37,871 bases of DNA from RGIG8767 sp964386235. GTDB taxonomy: Bacteria > Bacillota > Clostridia > Lachnospirales > Lachnospiraceae. The DNA lies in contig CAYLSH010000012.1 of assembly GCA_964386235.1 (NCBI GenBank), positions 1 to 37,871 on the forward strand, given 5' to 3'. Both the position numbers and the translations under genes were made by a program. The notes beneath the pieces are model-generated. The model did not search any database, had not been told where the DNA came from, and was given only the letters and a program-made list of their open reading frames with translations. Below, in pieces: positions 6,352 to 14,770 of this stretch; positions within the stretch are counted from its first letter, which is position 1, and the number at the start of each line of letters is the position of its first letter.

Positions 6352-8517
6352 TTGTCTGTTTTTATAGGTTTCCATAACCATCACACTTCGCGGCATGATG
6401 CGTATGGGGCCTGTAACCGGAATCAGATCCTGAATCACACTTTCTTCCTTATAGGTATCAATGGACACAAACCAGGTATGATTTTCAGGCGGCATGGGCA
6501 GTTCAATCGTCTGTTCCTCCCAATGCGCATTGATTGCAAGATAGACAAGTTCATCCCTTCCATAATGATTGCATCCTGCATACATAATCCCCACATAATG
6601 ATGATTACTGTTATAATCCGTCCAAAACGGATGCAGACCATGCTGGGATATCGACGGATAATTCAGGGAACAATGTTGTGTATCTATACGGATAATCCGA
6701 TGATGCTGTCTGAACCAGATCATATACTGGAAAAAATTAAACAATTCCCTGTTTTTATCCAGTAACGACCAGTCCAGCCACGAAATCACATTGTCCTGAC
6801 AATATCCGTTATTATTGCCAAACTGTGTATTGCCAAATTCATCCCCTGCCAAAAACATCGGGATACCCCGGCTCAACATCAGCGTTACACAGGCATTTTT
6901 TACCAGCCTGCGACGAAGTCTGTTGATCTCCGGATCGTCCGTTTCGCCTTCCACTCCACAGTTCCAACTGTAATTATCATCGGCGCCGTCCGTATTGTTC
7001 CAGCCATTTGCTTCATTATGCTTATAGTTGTAAGTATACAGATCGTGGAGCGTAAAGCCGTCGTGACAGGTGATAAAGTTAACGGATGCCAGATGTCCGC
7101 GGCTTTCCGGATGATAAATATCCGGCGAACCCGAAATACGATTCGCAGCCACCTGCTCCTTGCCATTGTCTCCTTTTAAGAAGCTGCGGATGTCATCCCG
7201 GTATTTTCCGTTCCATTCCACCCAGCGGTTCCATGACGGGAAACTACCCACCTGATACATGCCGCCGGCATCCCAGGCTTCCGCAATCAGTTTTACTTTT
7301 CCCAGAATCGGATCATACGCCATGGACTCCAAAAGCGGCGGATTGCTCATCGGCGCACCGTCCTGATTACGTCCTAAAATAGAGGCAAGATCAAAACGGA
7401 ATCCATCCACACGATAGGCAATTACCCAGTGACGCAGACAATCCATGATAAAATTACGCACCACAGGATGATTGCAGTTTAAGGTATTGCCGCAGCCGCT
7501 GAAATTGTAATAATATCCATCCGGTGTCAGGATATAAAAAACATTATTGTCGATCCCCTTAAACGAAAAGGTGGGCCCCATCTCATTGCCTTCCGCCGTA
7601 TGATTAAATACAACATCCAAAAAGACCTCGATACCGTTTTCATTTAAAAGTTTGATCACTCTCTTTAATTCATTTCCCTCTTTGTTACGTTCCGGTTTCG
7701 ATGTGTAAGCCGTATTGGGAGAAAAATAATTGACCGTATTGTAGCCCCAATAATCGATCAGATTATGTCCATCCACTACCCGATGATCATGCATCTCATC
7801 AAATTCAAAAATCGGCATAAACTCCACTGCATTAATACCCAGTTCCTTTAAGTACGGCAGTTTCTGCCTGACCGCATCAAAAGTACCCGGGAAATCCACG
7901 CCGGAAGATTCATGTCTCGTAAAACCGCGTATATGCATCTCGTATATGATAAGATCTTCCATCGGCGTCAGAGGCTGCTTACAGTCACCCCAGTCAAAAT
8001 CATCCCTTACCACACGGGCACGGTACCCATGTTTCTTCGGATCAATCTCTTCCACACCCCATTCACGCAAACCGGCAACCGCCTTTGCATAAGGGTCCAG
8101 AAGGATCTTGGTTTTGTCAAAAATCAGTCCTTTTTTAAAATCATAAGGTCCATCCATGCGATAGGCATACTCTAAGTTTTCCACATCCAGCCCAAACACG
8201 ATCATGGAATAGCAGTTTCCTATGCGGTAATGTTCCGGAAACGGAAGCACCGCAAACGGTTCTGTCTGTTTTCTGTGAAACAAAAGCAACTCGCATGCCG
8301 TTGCATTGCTCGAACTGATCGTAAAATTAATGCCTCCCGGAATCGGGGTCGCACCACTGATCTCATAAAAACCGGGTCTGACAGAATAACCACTGATCTC
8401 ATCCAGCGGAACCAGATTGATATGCTGCTGTTTGGTTGACATCACATTTTCTCCGGTCTGTTTCTTTTCCATATCCGTCTTATGAACTGCTCTTGATAAT
8501 AATTCATTTGCTGTCAT
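6349..8517 (-). CDS. glgX: glycogen debranching enzyme / isoamylase, GH13 family
   Basis: A 722-residue GlgX/TreX-type enzyme that hydrolyses alpha-1,6 branch points of glycogen in the cytoplasm. A CBM48-like N-terminal domain (about 40-140, with PGGINFTISSSNA) precedes the (beta/alpha)8 catalytic domain. Catalytic residues are visible: nucleophile Asp376 in DGFRFDLA, acid/base Glu413 in LIAEAWD, and Asp486 in TCHDGF; the region-I motif is DVVFNHTAEG. The ATG at 8517 has AGAGG 11 bases away; an alternative at 8442 (MSTKQQ) has GGAG 8 bases away and may be the true start, giving 697 residues. It follows glf by 22 bases, so the two are probably cotranscribed although their pathways differ. No other glycogen genes are in the window. 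Confidence 0.93.
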   Translation of the reverse strand: MTANELLSRAVHKTDMEKKQTGENVMSTKQQHINLVPLDEISGYSVRPGFYEISGATPIPGGINFTISSSNATACELLLFHRKQTEPFAVLPFPEHYRIGNCYSMIVFGLDVENLEYAYRMDGPYDFKKGLIFDKTKILLDPYAKAVAGLREWGVEEIDPKKHGYRARVVRDDFDWGDCKQPLTPMEDLIIYEMHIRGFTRHESSGVDFPGTFDAVRQKLPYLKELGINAVEFMPIFEFDEMHDHRVVDGHNLIDYWGYNTVNYFSPNTAYTSKPERNKEGNELKRVIKLLNENGIEVFLDVVFNHTAEGNEMGPTFSFKGIDNNVFYILTPDGYYYNFSGCGNTLNCNHPVVRNFIMDCLRHWVIAYRVDGFRFDLASILGRNQDGAPMSNPPLLESMAYDPILGKVKLIAEAWDAGGMYQVGSFPSWNRWVEWNGKYRDDIRSFLKGDNGKEQVAANRISGSPDIYHPESRGHLASVNFITCHDGFTLHDLYTYNYKHNEANGWNNTDGADDNYSWNCGVEGETDDPEINRLRRRLVKNACVTLMLSRGIPMFLAGDEFGNTQFGNNNGYCQDNVISWLDWSLLDKNRELFNFFQYMIWFRQHHRIIRIDTQHCSLNYPSISQHGLHPFWTDYNSNHHYVGIMYAGCNHYGRDELVYLAINAHWEEQTIELPMPPENHTWFVSIDTYKEESVIQDLIPVTGPIRIMPRSVMVMETYKNRQ

Positions 8518-8539
8518 TTTCTTATTCGCCTCTCGAATT

Positions 8540-9655
8540 TTACTGTTCTGCCACCATGGAAAGTGCAGCTTCGATTACCTTATCCATGTCATAATAACGG
8601 TACTGTCCCAGGCGACCTCCAAATAAGACATTCTTTTCCTGTTTGGCAAGTTCCTGATACTGTGCAAACAATCCGTCATTGCGCTCATTATTTACCGGAT
8701 AATACGGCTCATCCCCCGGTTTCCAGTCCGCAGGATATTCTCTGGTAATGACCGTGTCCGGCTGCTTACCAAATTCAAAATGCTTATGTTCTATGATACG
8801 CGTATACGGAATCTTTCGTTCCGTGTAATTTACCACGGCATTGCCCTGATAATTGTCCTCGCCTTCTAAAAGTTCGTGTTCAAAACGAAGCGAACGATAC
8901 TCCAGTTTTCCCAGGCGGTAATCAAAATATTCGTCAATCATACCCGTGTACAGAATCTTGCCAAAAGTATCCGCTTCTTTGCCTTTTGCCTCATTTTCCT
9001 GCAAAAATGCCTTGTATTCCACATTCAGAAGCACCGGAATGTCCTCTAACAAACGTTCCACGATCGCCGTGTAACCGCCGATCGGGATACCCTGATAACG
9101 GTCATTAAAATAATTGTTGTCATAAGTAAAACGTAGCGGCAGTCTTTTGATAATAAAAGCAGGAAGTTCTTTGCAATCCCTTCCCCACTGCTTTTCCGTA
9201 TAGCCTTTTACCAGTTTCGTGTACACATCCGTTCCCACTAAAGACAGTGCCTGCTCTTCTAAGTTCTGCGGATCCGTAATATGCAGCGCTGCTTTCTGCT
9301 CCTCAATCTTAGCCTTCGCCTGCGCCGGTGTTTTGATCCCCCAGAGTTTGCTGAAAGTATTCATATTAAACGGCAGATTGTACAACTCGTCCTGATAGAC
9401 TGCCACCGGTGAATTGACAAACTGATTAAAGTCCGCAAATTGGTTTACATAATCCCAGGTATCCTTATTGGACGTATGAAAAATATGTGCCCCATACCAG
9501 TGCACATTGATATCGTTCCACTTCTTCGTATATATATTACCCGCAATGTGATCCCTCTTATCGATCACCAGCGCAGTTTTTCCCTTTTTCTTCATTTCAT
9601 GGGCAAATACGGCTCCAAACAGCCCCGCTCCCACGATCAGATAATCGTAATGCAT
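8540..9655 (-). CDS. glf: UDP-galactopyranose mutase
   Basis: A 371-residue FAD enzyme that converts UDP-galactopyranose to UDP-galactofuranose, the donor of Galf in surface glycans. The N-terminal dinucleotide fold reads GAGLFGAVFAHE and VIDKRDHIAGN; later conserved stretches are WYGAHIFHT, YTEKQWG, FNDRYQGIPIGGY and GGRLGQYRYYDMD. The length is typical. AAAGGAG lies 6-7 bases before the ATG. Its position beside a large glycan locus suggests it supplies Galf for that polymer, which is inference. Confidence 0.96.
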   Translation of the reverse strand: MHYDYLIVGAGLFGAVFAHEMKKKGKTALVIDKRDHIAGNIYTKKWNDINVHWYGAHIFHTSNKDTWDYVNQFADFNQFVNSPVAVYQDELYNLPFNMNTFSKLWGIKTPAQAKAKIEEQKAALHITDPQNLEEQALSLVGTDVYTKLVKGYTEKQWGRDCKELPAFIIKRLPLRFTYDNNYFNDRYQGIPIGGYTAIVERLLEDIPVLLNVEYKAFLQENEAKGKEADTFGKILYTGMIDEYFDYRLGKLEYRSLRFEHELLEGEDNYQGNAVVNYTERKIPYTRIIEHKHFEFGKQPDTVITREYPADWKPGDEPYYPVNNERNDGLFAQYQELAKQEKNVLFGGRLGQYRYYDMDKVIEAALSMVAEQ

Positions 9656-9693
9656 AGTTGTCTCCTTTGTGGTGGTGTGTTAGATAGTGTATT

Positions 9694-11082
9694 TTACATA
9701 TCTTCAAATGTGATTAATTTTATATTCTCATTGTTTCGTGCATATTCTATCGCATCTTCTATAAAACCTGCCTTTGAAAAAAGATAAAAATATTTTTGTG
9801 GATAGGCAAACAAATTCCCTCTCTCCACCAATTTTAAAATAACAGAAAGATCCGTTTTTTCTTTTCTCCACTTACACTCTCCCAATAAAATAGTTTTGTC
9901 ATTAACCGACATGATATCAATTTCCTCCTGCCGGCGCTCTTTGGGGTTATTGCCCCACCATCGTCCTGTCTCACAGAGCACCAATGGCAGTTTATCATAT
10001 ATCTGCGGCAAAAATAAATACTGCTGACATATTTCTTCAAATACTCGCCCCATAAAATCATTTATTTGCGGCACTACCACATTCTCATATATCTGTTTCC
10101 CTACCCCTCTGCTAATGGAACTCACATTTGCTCTTACAAATCGGTACCAAAACAAATACATACTGTCCGATAAGCGGTATAAGGTCTTTCGACTTGTATC
10201 CGGTTCCAAAAATGGCGTTTCCCGACAAACAATTCCCAGTGAAATCAATGATGCAATCTGATTACTGCATGCGCTTGTCTCCATTCCGGTCTTTGTAGCA
10301 ATTTCATTCATCCTGCTGGCTCCGGATGCAATCGCAGAAATAATGGAATGATACGTCATCGGCTCCTTTAATTCCTGCTTCATCAAATTAAGTGGTTCTT
10401 CAAACAACCGCCCTGTTTCATCAAAAAAAAGCCGGATAATATTTTCATCCATGCTAATCCCATTCTGGATACGTGATAAATATTCCGGTATTCCTCCGGT
10501 AACACCATATAGCACAGCCTGCTGCTCCTTGTCAAAGCCCGGAAGCATTTCTTTTGCTTCAAAAAAAGTAAGGGGATGTATCTTAAACTGTGCCGTTCTT
10601 CGCCCATATAATGGGCTTTTATATCCCAATACTTGTTCTTCCATAAAACTCATGGAAGAACCACATAGGATCAAAAAAAGTTTGCTATCCTTCCAACAAT
10701 CATCTATATGACTTTGCAGCATGGATGAGATTGCCGGGTAAGACGCAGCCAAATAGGGATATTCATCAATCGCAATAATCATTCTTTCTCCTGATAATGC
10801 CTTCGCATCAATATATTCCAAAAAGGCTTCGTAATCTTTAAATTCCGTTGTTATCTTTCCATTATCCCCATTTGCTAAAAATACTTTGGATAATCCCTGC
10901 AAATTTTCCTTCTTTGCTCCCTCAAGAGAAATATAATAAATCCCCTTCTTTTCTCTCATAAACTCACGGATCAGTGTGGTTTTTCCCACGCGCCGCCTTC
11001 CATAGAAAACCGCAAACTCAAACTGATCACTCCGATACATATTATCCAATTTCTTTAATTCACGTTCACGACCTACAAACAT
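9694..11082 (-). CDS. DEXX-box AAA-type ATPase with DUF234 C-terminal domain
   Basis: A 462-residue member of the ATPase_2 (archaeal-type) family. The Walker A motif GRRRVGKTT is near residue 28 and the Walker B-like MIIAIDEYPYLA near 97-108, followed by LILCGSSMSFME. A winged-helix-like middle (SRMNEIATKTGMETSACSNQ) leads to a DUF234 domain with a PD-(D/E)xK-like core: Asp389, then Glu402-x-Lys404 in GECKW. The biological role of this family is not established. A promoter and a large inverted repeat lie directly upstream, suggesting autoregulation. The gene stands between glf and the glycan block and is AT-rich, so it may have arrived independently. Confidence 0.9.
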   Translation of the reverse strand: MFVGRERELKKLDNMYRSDQFEFAVFYGRRRVGKTTLIREFMREKKGIYYISLEGAKKENLQGLSKVFLANGDNGKITTEFKDYEAFLEYIDAKALSGERMIIAIDEYPYLAASYPAISSMLQSHIDDCWKDSKLFLILCGSSMSFMEEQVLGYKSPLYGRRTAQFKIHPLTFFEAKEMLPGFDKEQQAVLYGVTGGIPEYLSRIQNGISMDENIIRLFFDETGRLFEEPLNLMKQELKEPMTYHSIISAIASGASRMNEIATKTGMETSACSNQIASLISLGIVCRETPFLEPDTSRKTLYRLSDSMYLFWYRFVRANVSSISRGVGKQIYENVVVPQINDFMGRVFEEICQQYLFLPQIYDKLPLVLCETGRWWGNNPKERRQEEIDIMSVNDKTILLGECKWRKEKTDLSVILKLVERGNLFAYPQKYFYLFSKAGFIEDAIEYARNNENIKLITFEDM

Positions 11083-11098
11083 ACGCTCTCCATTTACT

Positions 11099-11140
11099 AA
11101 TCGCAGGATTAGTAATTTTCAAATTAGTAATCCTGCGATT
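11099..11140. repeat. 19-bp-arm inverted repeat over the ATPase gene start site
   Basis: Arms 11099-11117 and 11122-11140 are complementary at 18 of 19 positions around the 4-base loop TTCA. The repeat begins 16 bases before the ATPase start codon and covers the predicted transcription start (about 11134). It could be an operator for a dimeric regulator or a 5' stem-loop in the mRNA. No target-site duplication or transposase is present. Confidence 0.9.
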
Positions 11141-11169
11141 ATAATACAACACTATATAAGAAATTGCAA
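11141..11169 (-). promoter_or_regulatory. sigma-A promoter of the ATPase-DUF234 gene
   Basis: On the minus strand, TTGCAA (11164-11169) and TATTAT (11141-11146) are separated by exactly 17 bases. Transcription would start inside the adjacent inverted repeat. Confidence 0.7.
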
Positions 11170-11226
11170 ATAATTCACCATTATTATTCCGTGCTTACAC
11201 TAAAAACCCCCCTATAGGACAATTGT

Positions 11227-12207
11227 CTAATCCAATTCCTTTATTACATCTCCATACATTTCTTCTAAATTCTTAGTTGCTTTCCATCCCAAAAGCCGTA
11301 GTTTTTCCCCCGAAAGCCTCAGCGATGTGTCCGGTGCGTATCCCGTCTTTTGGGAATCTTCCCTCTCTATTTTTACCTTTATTTGATTTTCCGATAACTT
11401 CTCTGCCACCAATTGTGCCATATCTCTTATCCGCATCGTATTAGATTCATTAACAACATTGTAAACCTCTCCATTTGTTCCCTTCTCTAATATTGTCATG
11501 ATTGCATTAACAACATCCTCAGTAGCGCAATAATTCCCCATTGACAAGCCTTTCGTTTTTAATACAATGTCCTTTTTTTCTATTGCTGCGCGCGCAAACT
11601 GCATATAGACACGATTATCTTCCATTTTTACACCGGTTCCAAAAGTCTGTGCCAATCTTGCAATTTTTACAGGAACACTATATTCCTGGGAGTATATATA
11701 ACAATAGTGTTCTGCCATCCTCTTTCCCATTGGATAACAACTACGTACACTATCAAGTTTAACCTCTCCCAATTCTTGTTCTCTCCTTGTTCTACCGATA
11801 TCTTCCACTTTTCCGTAGACTTCCATGGATGAAAGGTATACCATGCTCTTTATTTTTTTTAAACGAGCTAGTTCCAAAATATTGCGAGTACCCAGAATAA
11901 TACTATCTACCGTTTCTACAGGATTGGATATCATGTAAGAGGATGCAGTCGGTGCAGCACAATGAATGATATAATCAATCGACTCAGATAATAGGAGATC
12001 ACTTATGCGATTTTCACGCACATCTCCTTCATACAATATAACATTCGTGCAGTCAAAATCCCTATACATTTCCTGAAATTTCGCTACCGACCTAATCAAG
12101 ACGATTATCCGTATATTCCGATTTGTATATTCTTCTGATTGTAGGATTTCTTTTAATATTTCACCACCAATCAGACCGGTTCCACCTGTTAGCAAATAAT
12201 TTATCAT
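11227..12207 (-). CDS. NAD-dependent sugar-nucleotide epimerase/dehydratase (extended SDR)
   Basis: A 326-residue extended short-chain dehydrogenase. The N-terminal Rossmann motif is TGGTGLIGGEI. The segment HCAAPTASS, the serine of YLSSMEVYG and the catalytic YPMGK (YxxxK) follow in order. Late residues include NYCATEDVVNAI and a substrate-domain end NLEEMYGDV. Such enzymes change C4, C5 or C6 of an NDP-sugar; the nucleotide and sugar cannot be told from the sequence. It is the last gene of the eleven-gene glycan block, and no clean terminator follows although GGGGGGTTTTT occurs about 20 bases after the stop. The start has only a weak, distant GGGGTGAG site. Confidence 0.88.
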   Translation of the reverse strand: MINYLLTGGTGLIGGEILKEILQSEEYTNRNIRIIVLIRSVAKFQEMYRDFDCTNVILYEGDVRENRISDLLLSESIDYIIHCAAPTASSYMISNPVETVDSIILGTRNILELARLKKIKSMVYLSSMEVYGKVEDIGRTRREQELGEVKLDSVRSCYPMGKRMAEHYCYIYSQEYSVPVKIARLAQTFGTGVKMEDNRVYMQFARAAIEKKDIVLKTKGLSMGNYCATEDVVNAIMTILEKGTNGEVYNVVNESNTMRIRDMAQLVAEKLSENQIKVKIEREDSQKTGYAPDTSLRLSGEKLRLLGWKATKNLEEMYGDVIKELD

Positions 12208-12264
12208 TATATCTTACCACTCACCCCACCTATTTAACGAAATAAATTTCTACTATCTTATTAA

Positions 12265-13200
12265 TCACGCCTTAAACATTTCATCCAGCAGACAACTTAC
12301 CTTAATGGCACCTTGACGATTAAGATGATCCGTATCTACGAAGTCTTCATCTGTAAAAAAGTTGCTTTCGTTAAAATCCACGTAATGAACTTCCTCCGGA
12401 ATACGCTCCAACATTTCCCTAATGGCATCCTTGAATCTAGGATCTACATTTTTATTATACTGCACCGTGAACGGAGTAATTACCACAACCGGAAGCACAC
12501 CATGCATATGTAGCATATGAATATAGTCCTTCATAATTTCACAGTTTTCCAGAAAACTTGCTTTATAAACAATCTGCTTATTATGGCTTCCAGCTCTTTG
12601 AGTACCATAATCTTCCTTTTCTTCCGCCGATAATTCATGCCACACACGTCCCCGAAAATTAAAGAATGGAATTCTTGTCCTCAAATCCGAATAATAACTC
12701 CCCCTATCCAAAACCATTTGCATTGCCATAAGTTCGCAAACAGACTTCACTTCCTGTGGCACCTCGCCAAACTTTTTCCACGGATCAAATTCTACGGATT
12801 CCTCACCCCAATTATGTACATCACGAAATAAAGGATAATAAATAGGACGTATGATCTTTTCTCTTGTAACCGTACTTCTTGACAAATCATGATAGGCAAT
12901 GTAATATCCCATAACAATAAAACATTTAGTAAAAGCATTCGCTCTACCATTTTCTAAAACATCTTTTGCGCACAAAAAATCATAGTATATATCCTGAGAA
13001 TGCATGGAACAATTAACACTGTTTGCTATACATCCTGGTTCTATTCCATTAAGTGCATGGGATGAGCCTGTTATCAATGTTCCTTTTTCCGCTATATGTT
13101 TTCCTTTTAAGAGCATTGCTTTTAAAAATACCATATTGTAATTTGTCTTTAGGTATTCTTGCGCTACAATCTTCAAAGACTCTTCAATTTCTTTACTCAT
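12265..13200 (-). CDS. SGNH-hydrolase-like protein, possible glycan O-acyl esterase or transferase
   Basis: A 311-residue protein without signal peptide or membrane segment. A candidate nucleophile motif GSSHALNGI (Gly45-Ser46-Ser47-His48) and a C-terminal Asp-x-x-His block (DTDHLN, residues 289-294) match the layout of SGNH/GDSL-type hydrolases, including the AlgX/DltD-like group. The central strand VLPVVVITPF is followed by the predicted acid/base region. The start codon has no good ribosome binding site, so translation may depend on coupling with the methyltransferase gene 55 bases upstream. Together with the hexapeptide acyltransferase of this locus it could set the acylation of a sugar; the substrate is unknown. 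Confidence 0.62.
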   Translation of the reverse strand: MSKEIEESLKIVAQEYLKTNYNMVFLKAMLLKGKHIAEKGTLITGSSHALNGIEPGCIANSVNCSMHSQDIYYDFLCAKDVLENGRANAFTKCFIVMGYYIAYHDLSRSTVTREKIIRPIYYPLFRDVHNWGEESVEFDPWKKFGEVPQEVKSVCELMAMQMVLDRGSYYSDLRTRIPFFNFRGRVWHELSAEEKEDYGTQRAGSHNKQIVYKASFLENCEIMKDYIHMLHMHGVLPVVVITPFTVQYNKNVDPRFKDAIREMLERIPEEVHYVDFNESNFFTDEDFVDTDHLNRQGAIKVSCLLDEMFKA

Positions 13201-13255
13201 AATTTTATAAGCGAAATATTATCTTACATATCTGTTTTCGTACCATATTTATTCG

Positions 13256-14353
13256 TTATAATATTTCGACCGCAACCCTTTCTGTAAGTTGATGACCGCC
13301 TCCAAATGCACATGCCAAATATCTATACTTTAGTCCAGTCTCTTCAATAAACTCCATAAACGCCTTATATTCATCGTCCTGCCAGCCAATCTGTCCAACC
13401 AACTCATCAAAACAGATTATAGTACCACTGCCAATATTGGGTTTCAGCAAGGAAAGTACACACTTTGTCGAGCTGTACAAATCACAATCAATATTGATAA
13501 ACGCACATTTTTCGCCTCTATGCTCGCTTATAAAATCAGGGAGTGTCTGATCAAACCATCCCTTAATTAGTCGAACATTATCATTGACGATTGGCATATT
13601 TCCCTCTTCGTCAAACCTCCCCTTCTGATATCCCGGTAACCAACCCTCCGGAAGTCCTTCGAAACTGTCAAATCCATATATGATATTGTCTCCAATCCGC
13701 TCAGAAAGGTAATTAATGGATCCACCTCTATACACACCAAATTCCAAAAATAAACCATTTTTATTTTTCAGTTTGCTTAACACATAATCATAATATGTAT
13801 TTCGTTCCTCAAAAATCGCGTTTTTACCCGGTGCATTCTCGTCCTTGATAAATTTGTCTATTATAAACTCTGCTGCTTGCTTCTCATATACTTCCTTTAA
13901 GAACAAATTTTCATTGCGTTTCTCTATTTTGGCGAACCTGTTCCCCAACCTTTTTTCCGCATTGCTGATACGAAGTTCTAATTGGTGTAATCTGCTCTGT
14001 TGTGCAATATGCGTGACATATAACAAGCCCTTTTGCGTGAACAGATTAAACACCTTCCCAAATTCCGCCAATGTGATGGTTGCTAAAATAATCTTTTCGC
14101 AATCTACATTCATAGCATCTAACTGTTCTTTTATATTCCATTGATTTTCAACCGAACTTATGAAGATATAATCATATGTCATTTCCATCAACCTAGCAGG
14201 CGGTATAATCTCAACAGCATTACATCTTTTTCCCCATTTACTTTCGTCATTATCTATAAAAGCAATAATATCTACCTGATCCAAGTCAAAACTTTTAAAT
14301 AATCCCAGCGCCATTCCTCCGGCACCCCAAATTATAATTTTCTTTTTCATCAT
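13256..14353 (-). CDS. fusion of Rossmann-like domain and TylF/MycF-type methyltransferase
   Basis: A 365-residue two-domain protein. Residues 1-120 form a small Rossmann-like unit beginning KKKIIIWGAGGMALG, with FIDNDES a strand later. A helical linker rich in charged residues (about 120-175) leads to a class I SAM-dependent methyltransferase of the TylF/macrocin-O-methyltransferase type: FLEFGVYRGGSINYLS, YGFDSFEGLPEGW, INIDCDLYSSTK and CFDELVGQIGWQ. Family members methylate sugar hydroxyls, so a methyl-sugar in the glycan is likely. The ATG at 14353 overlaps the TAA of the preceding gene by one base; the adjacent ATG at 14350 has better spacing from AGAGG. The same N-terminal module occurs in two other genes of the block. 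Confidence 0.85.
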   Translation of the reverse strand: MMKKKIIIWGAGGMALGLFKSFDLDQVDIIAFIDNDESKWGKRCNAVEIIPPARLMEMTYDYIFISSVENQWNIKEQLDAMNVDCEKIILATITLAEFGKVFNLFTQKGLLYVTHIAQQSRLHQLELRISNAEKRLGNRFAKIEKRNENLFLKEVYEKQAAEFIIDKFIKDENAPGKNAIFEERNTYYDYVLSKLKNKNGLFLEFGVYRGGSINYLSERIGDNIIYGFDSFEGLPEGWLPGYQKGRFDEEGNMPIVNDNVRLIKGWFDQTLPDFISEHRGEKCAFINIDCDLYSSTKCVLSLLKPNIGSGTIICFDELVGQIGWQDDEYKAFMEFIEETGLKYRYLACAFGGGHQLTERVAVEIL

Positions 14354-14769
14354 TAGTCCTCTCTCAACTTATTCAATGTGGCATTAATCAATGTAGAAGA
14401 TGTTCCCTTATAATAAGGAAAATAAATAATCTTTACTCCAACTTCCTCGAATTGTTTCTCATAATCATTCCATTTGTCCGTATTAAACCAGTCATCCCCT
14501 ACAAACATAACGTCAAATTTTAATTTTTTCCACATTTCAAATTTATCCATTGACTCCTGTGGAACCACTGCGTCAACACCCTTGATATTTCTCACAATCT
14601 CCATACGTTCTTCGAATGGAATCACCGCTTTCTTATGTTTGTAAGACACTAATTCATCTGTTGTAACCCCAACAATCAATCTGTCGCACATACTCTTGGC
14701 ATTTTTCAACATATTCAAATGTCCCACATGAAATAAATCAAACACCCCTGTCGTATAACCGATTACCAT
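14353..14769 (-). CDS. TagD-type nucleotidyltransferase (glycerol-3-phosphate cytidylyltransferase family)
   Basis: A 138-residue cytidylyltransferase-like protein. The HxGH motif is HVGH at residues 14-17 within GVFDLFHVGHLN, and the C-terminal signature region reads YYKGTSSTLI in place of the usual RTxGISTT. TagD makes CDP-glycerol from CTP and glycerol-3-phosphate for teichoic acids; relatives activate other polyol or sugar phosphates, so the exact substrate is open. The GGAGG site lies inside the last codons of asnB and the ATG starts one base after its TGA, a sign of translational coupling. An upstream in-frame start at 14820 would overlap asnB and is rejected. The altered C-terminal motif is worth noting for substrate choice. 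Confidence 0.87.
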   Translation of the reverse strand: MVIGYTTGVFDLFHVGHLNMLKNAKSMCDRLIVGVTTDELVSYKHKKAVIPFEERMEIVRNIKGVDAVVPQESMDKFEMWKKLKFDVMFVGDDWFNTDKWNDYEKQFEEVGVKIIYFPYYKGTSSTLINATLNKLRED

Positions 14770-14770
14770 A

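Noticed and set aside
6289..6765. Plus-strand open frame opposite glgX
   Set aside because: It is antisense to a well-supported enzyme with all catalytic motifs and has no ribosome binding site.
11099..11140. Inverted repeat as the end of an insertion sequence
   Set aside because: No transposase, no second end and no target duplication were seen.
11180..11226. Terminator of the glycan block
   Set aside because: GGGGGGTTTTT is present, but no matching C-rich arm precedes it, so I did not call a hairpin.
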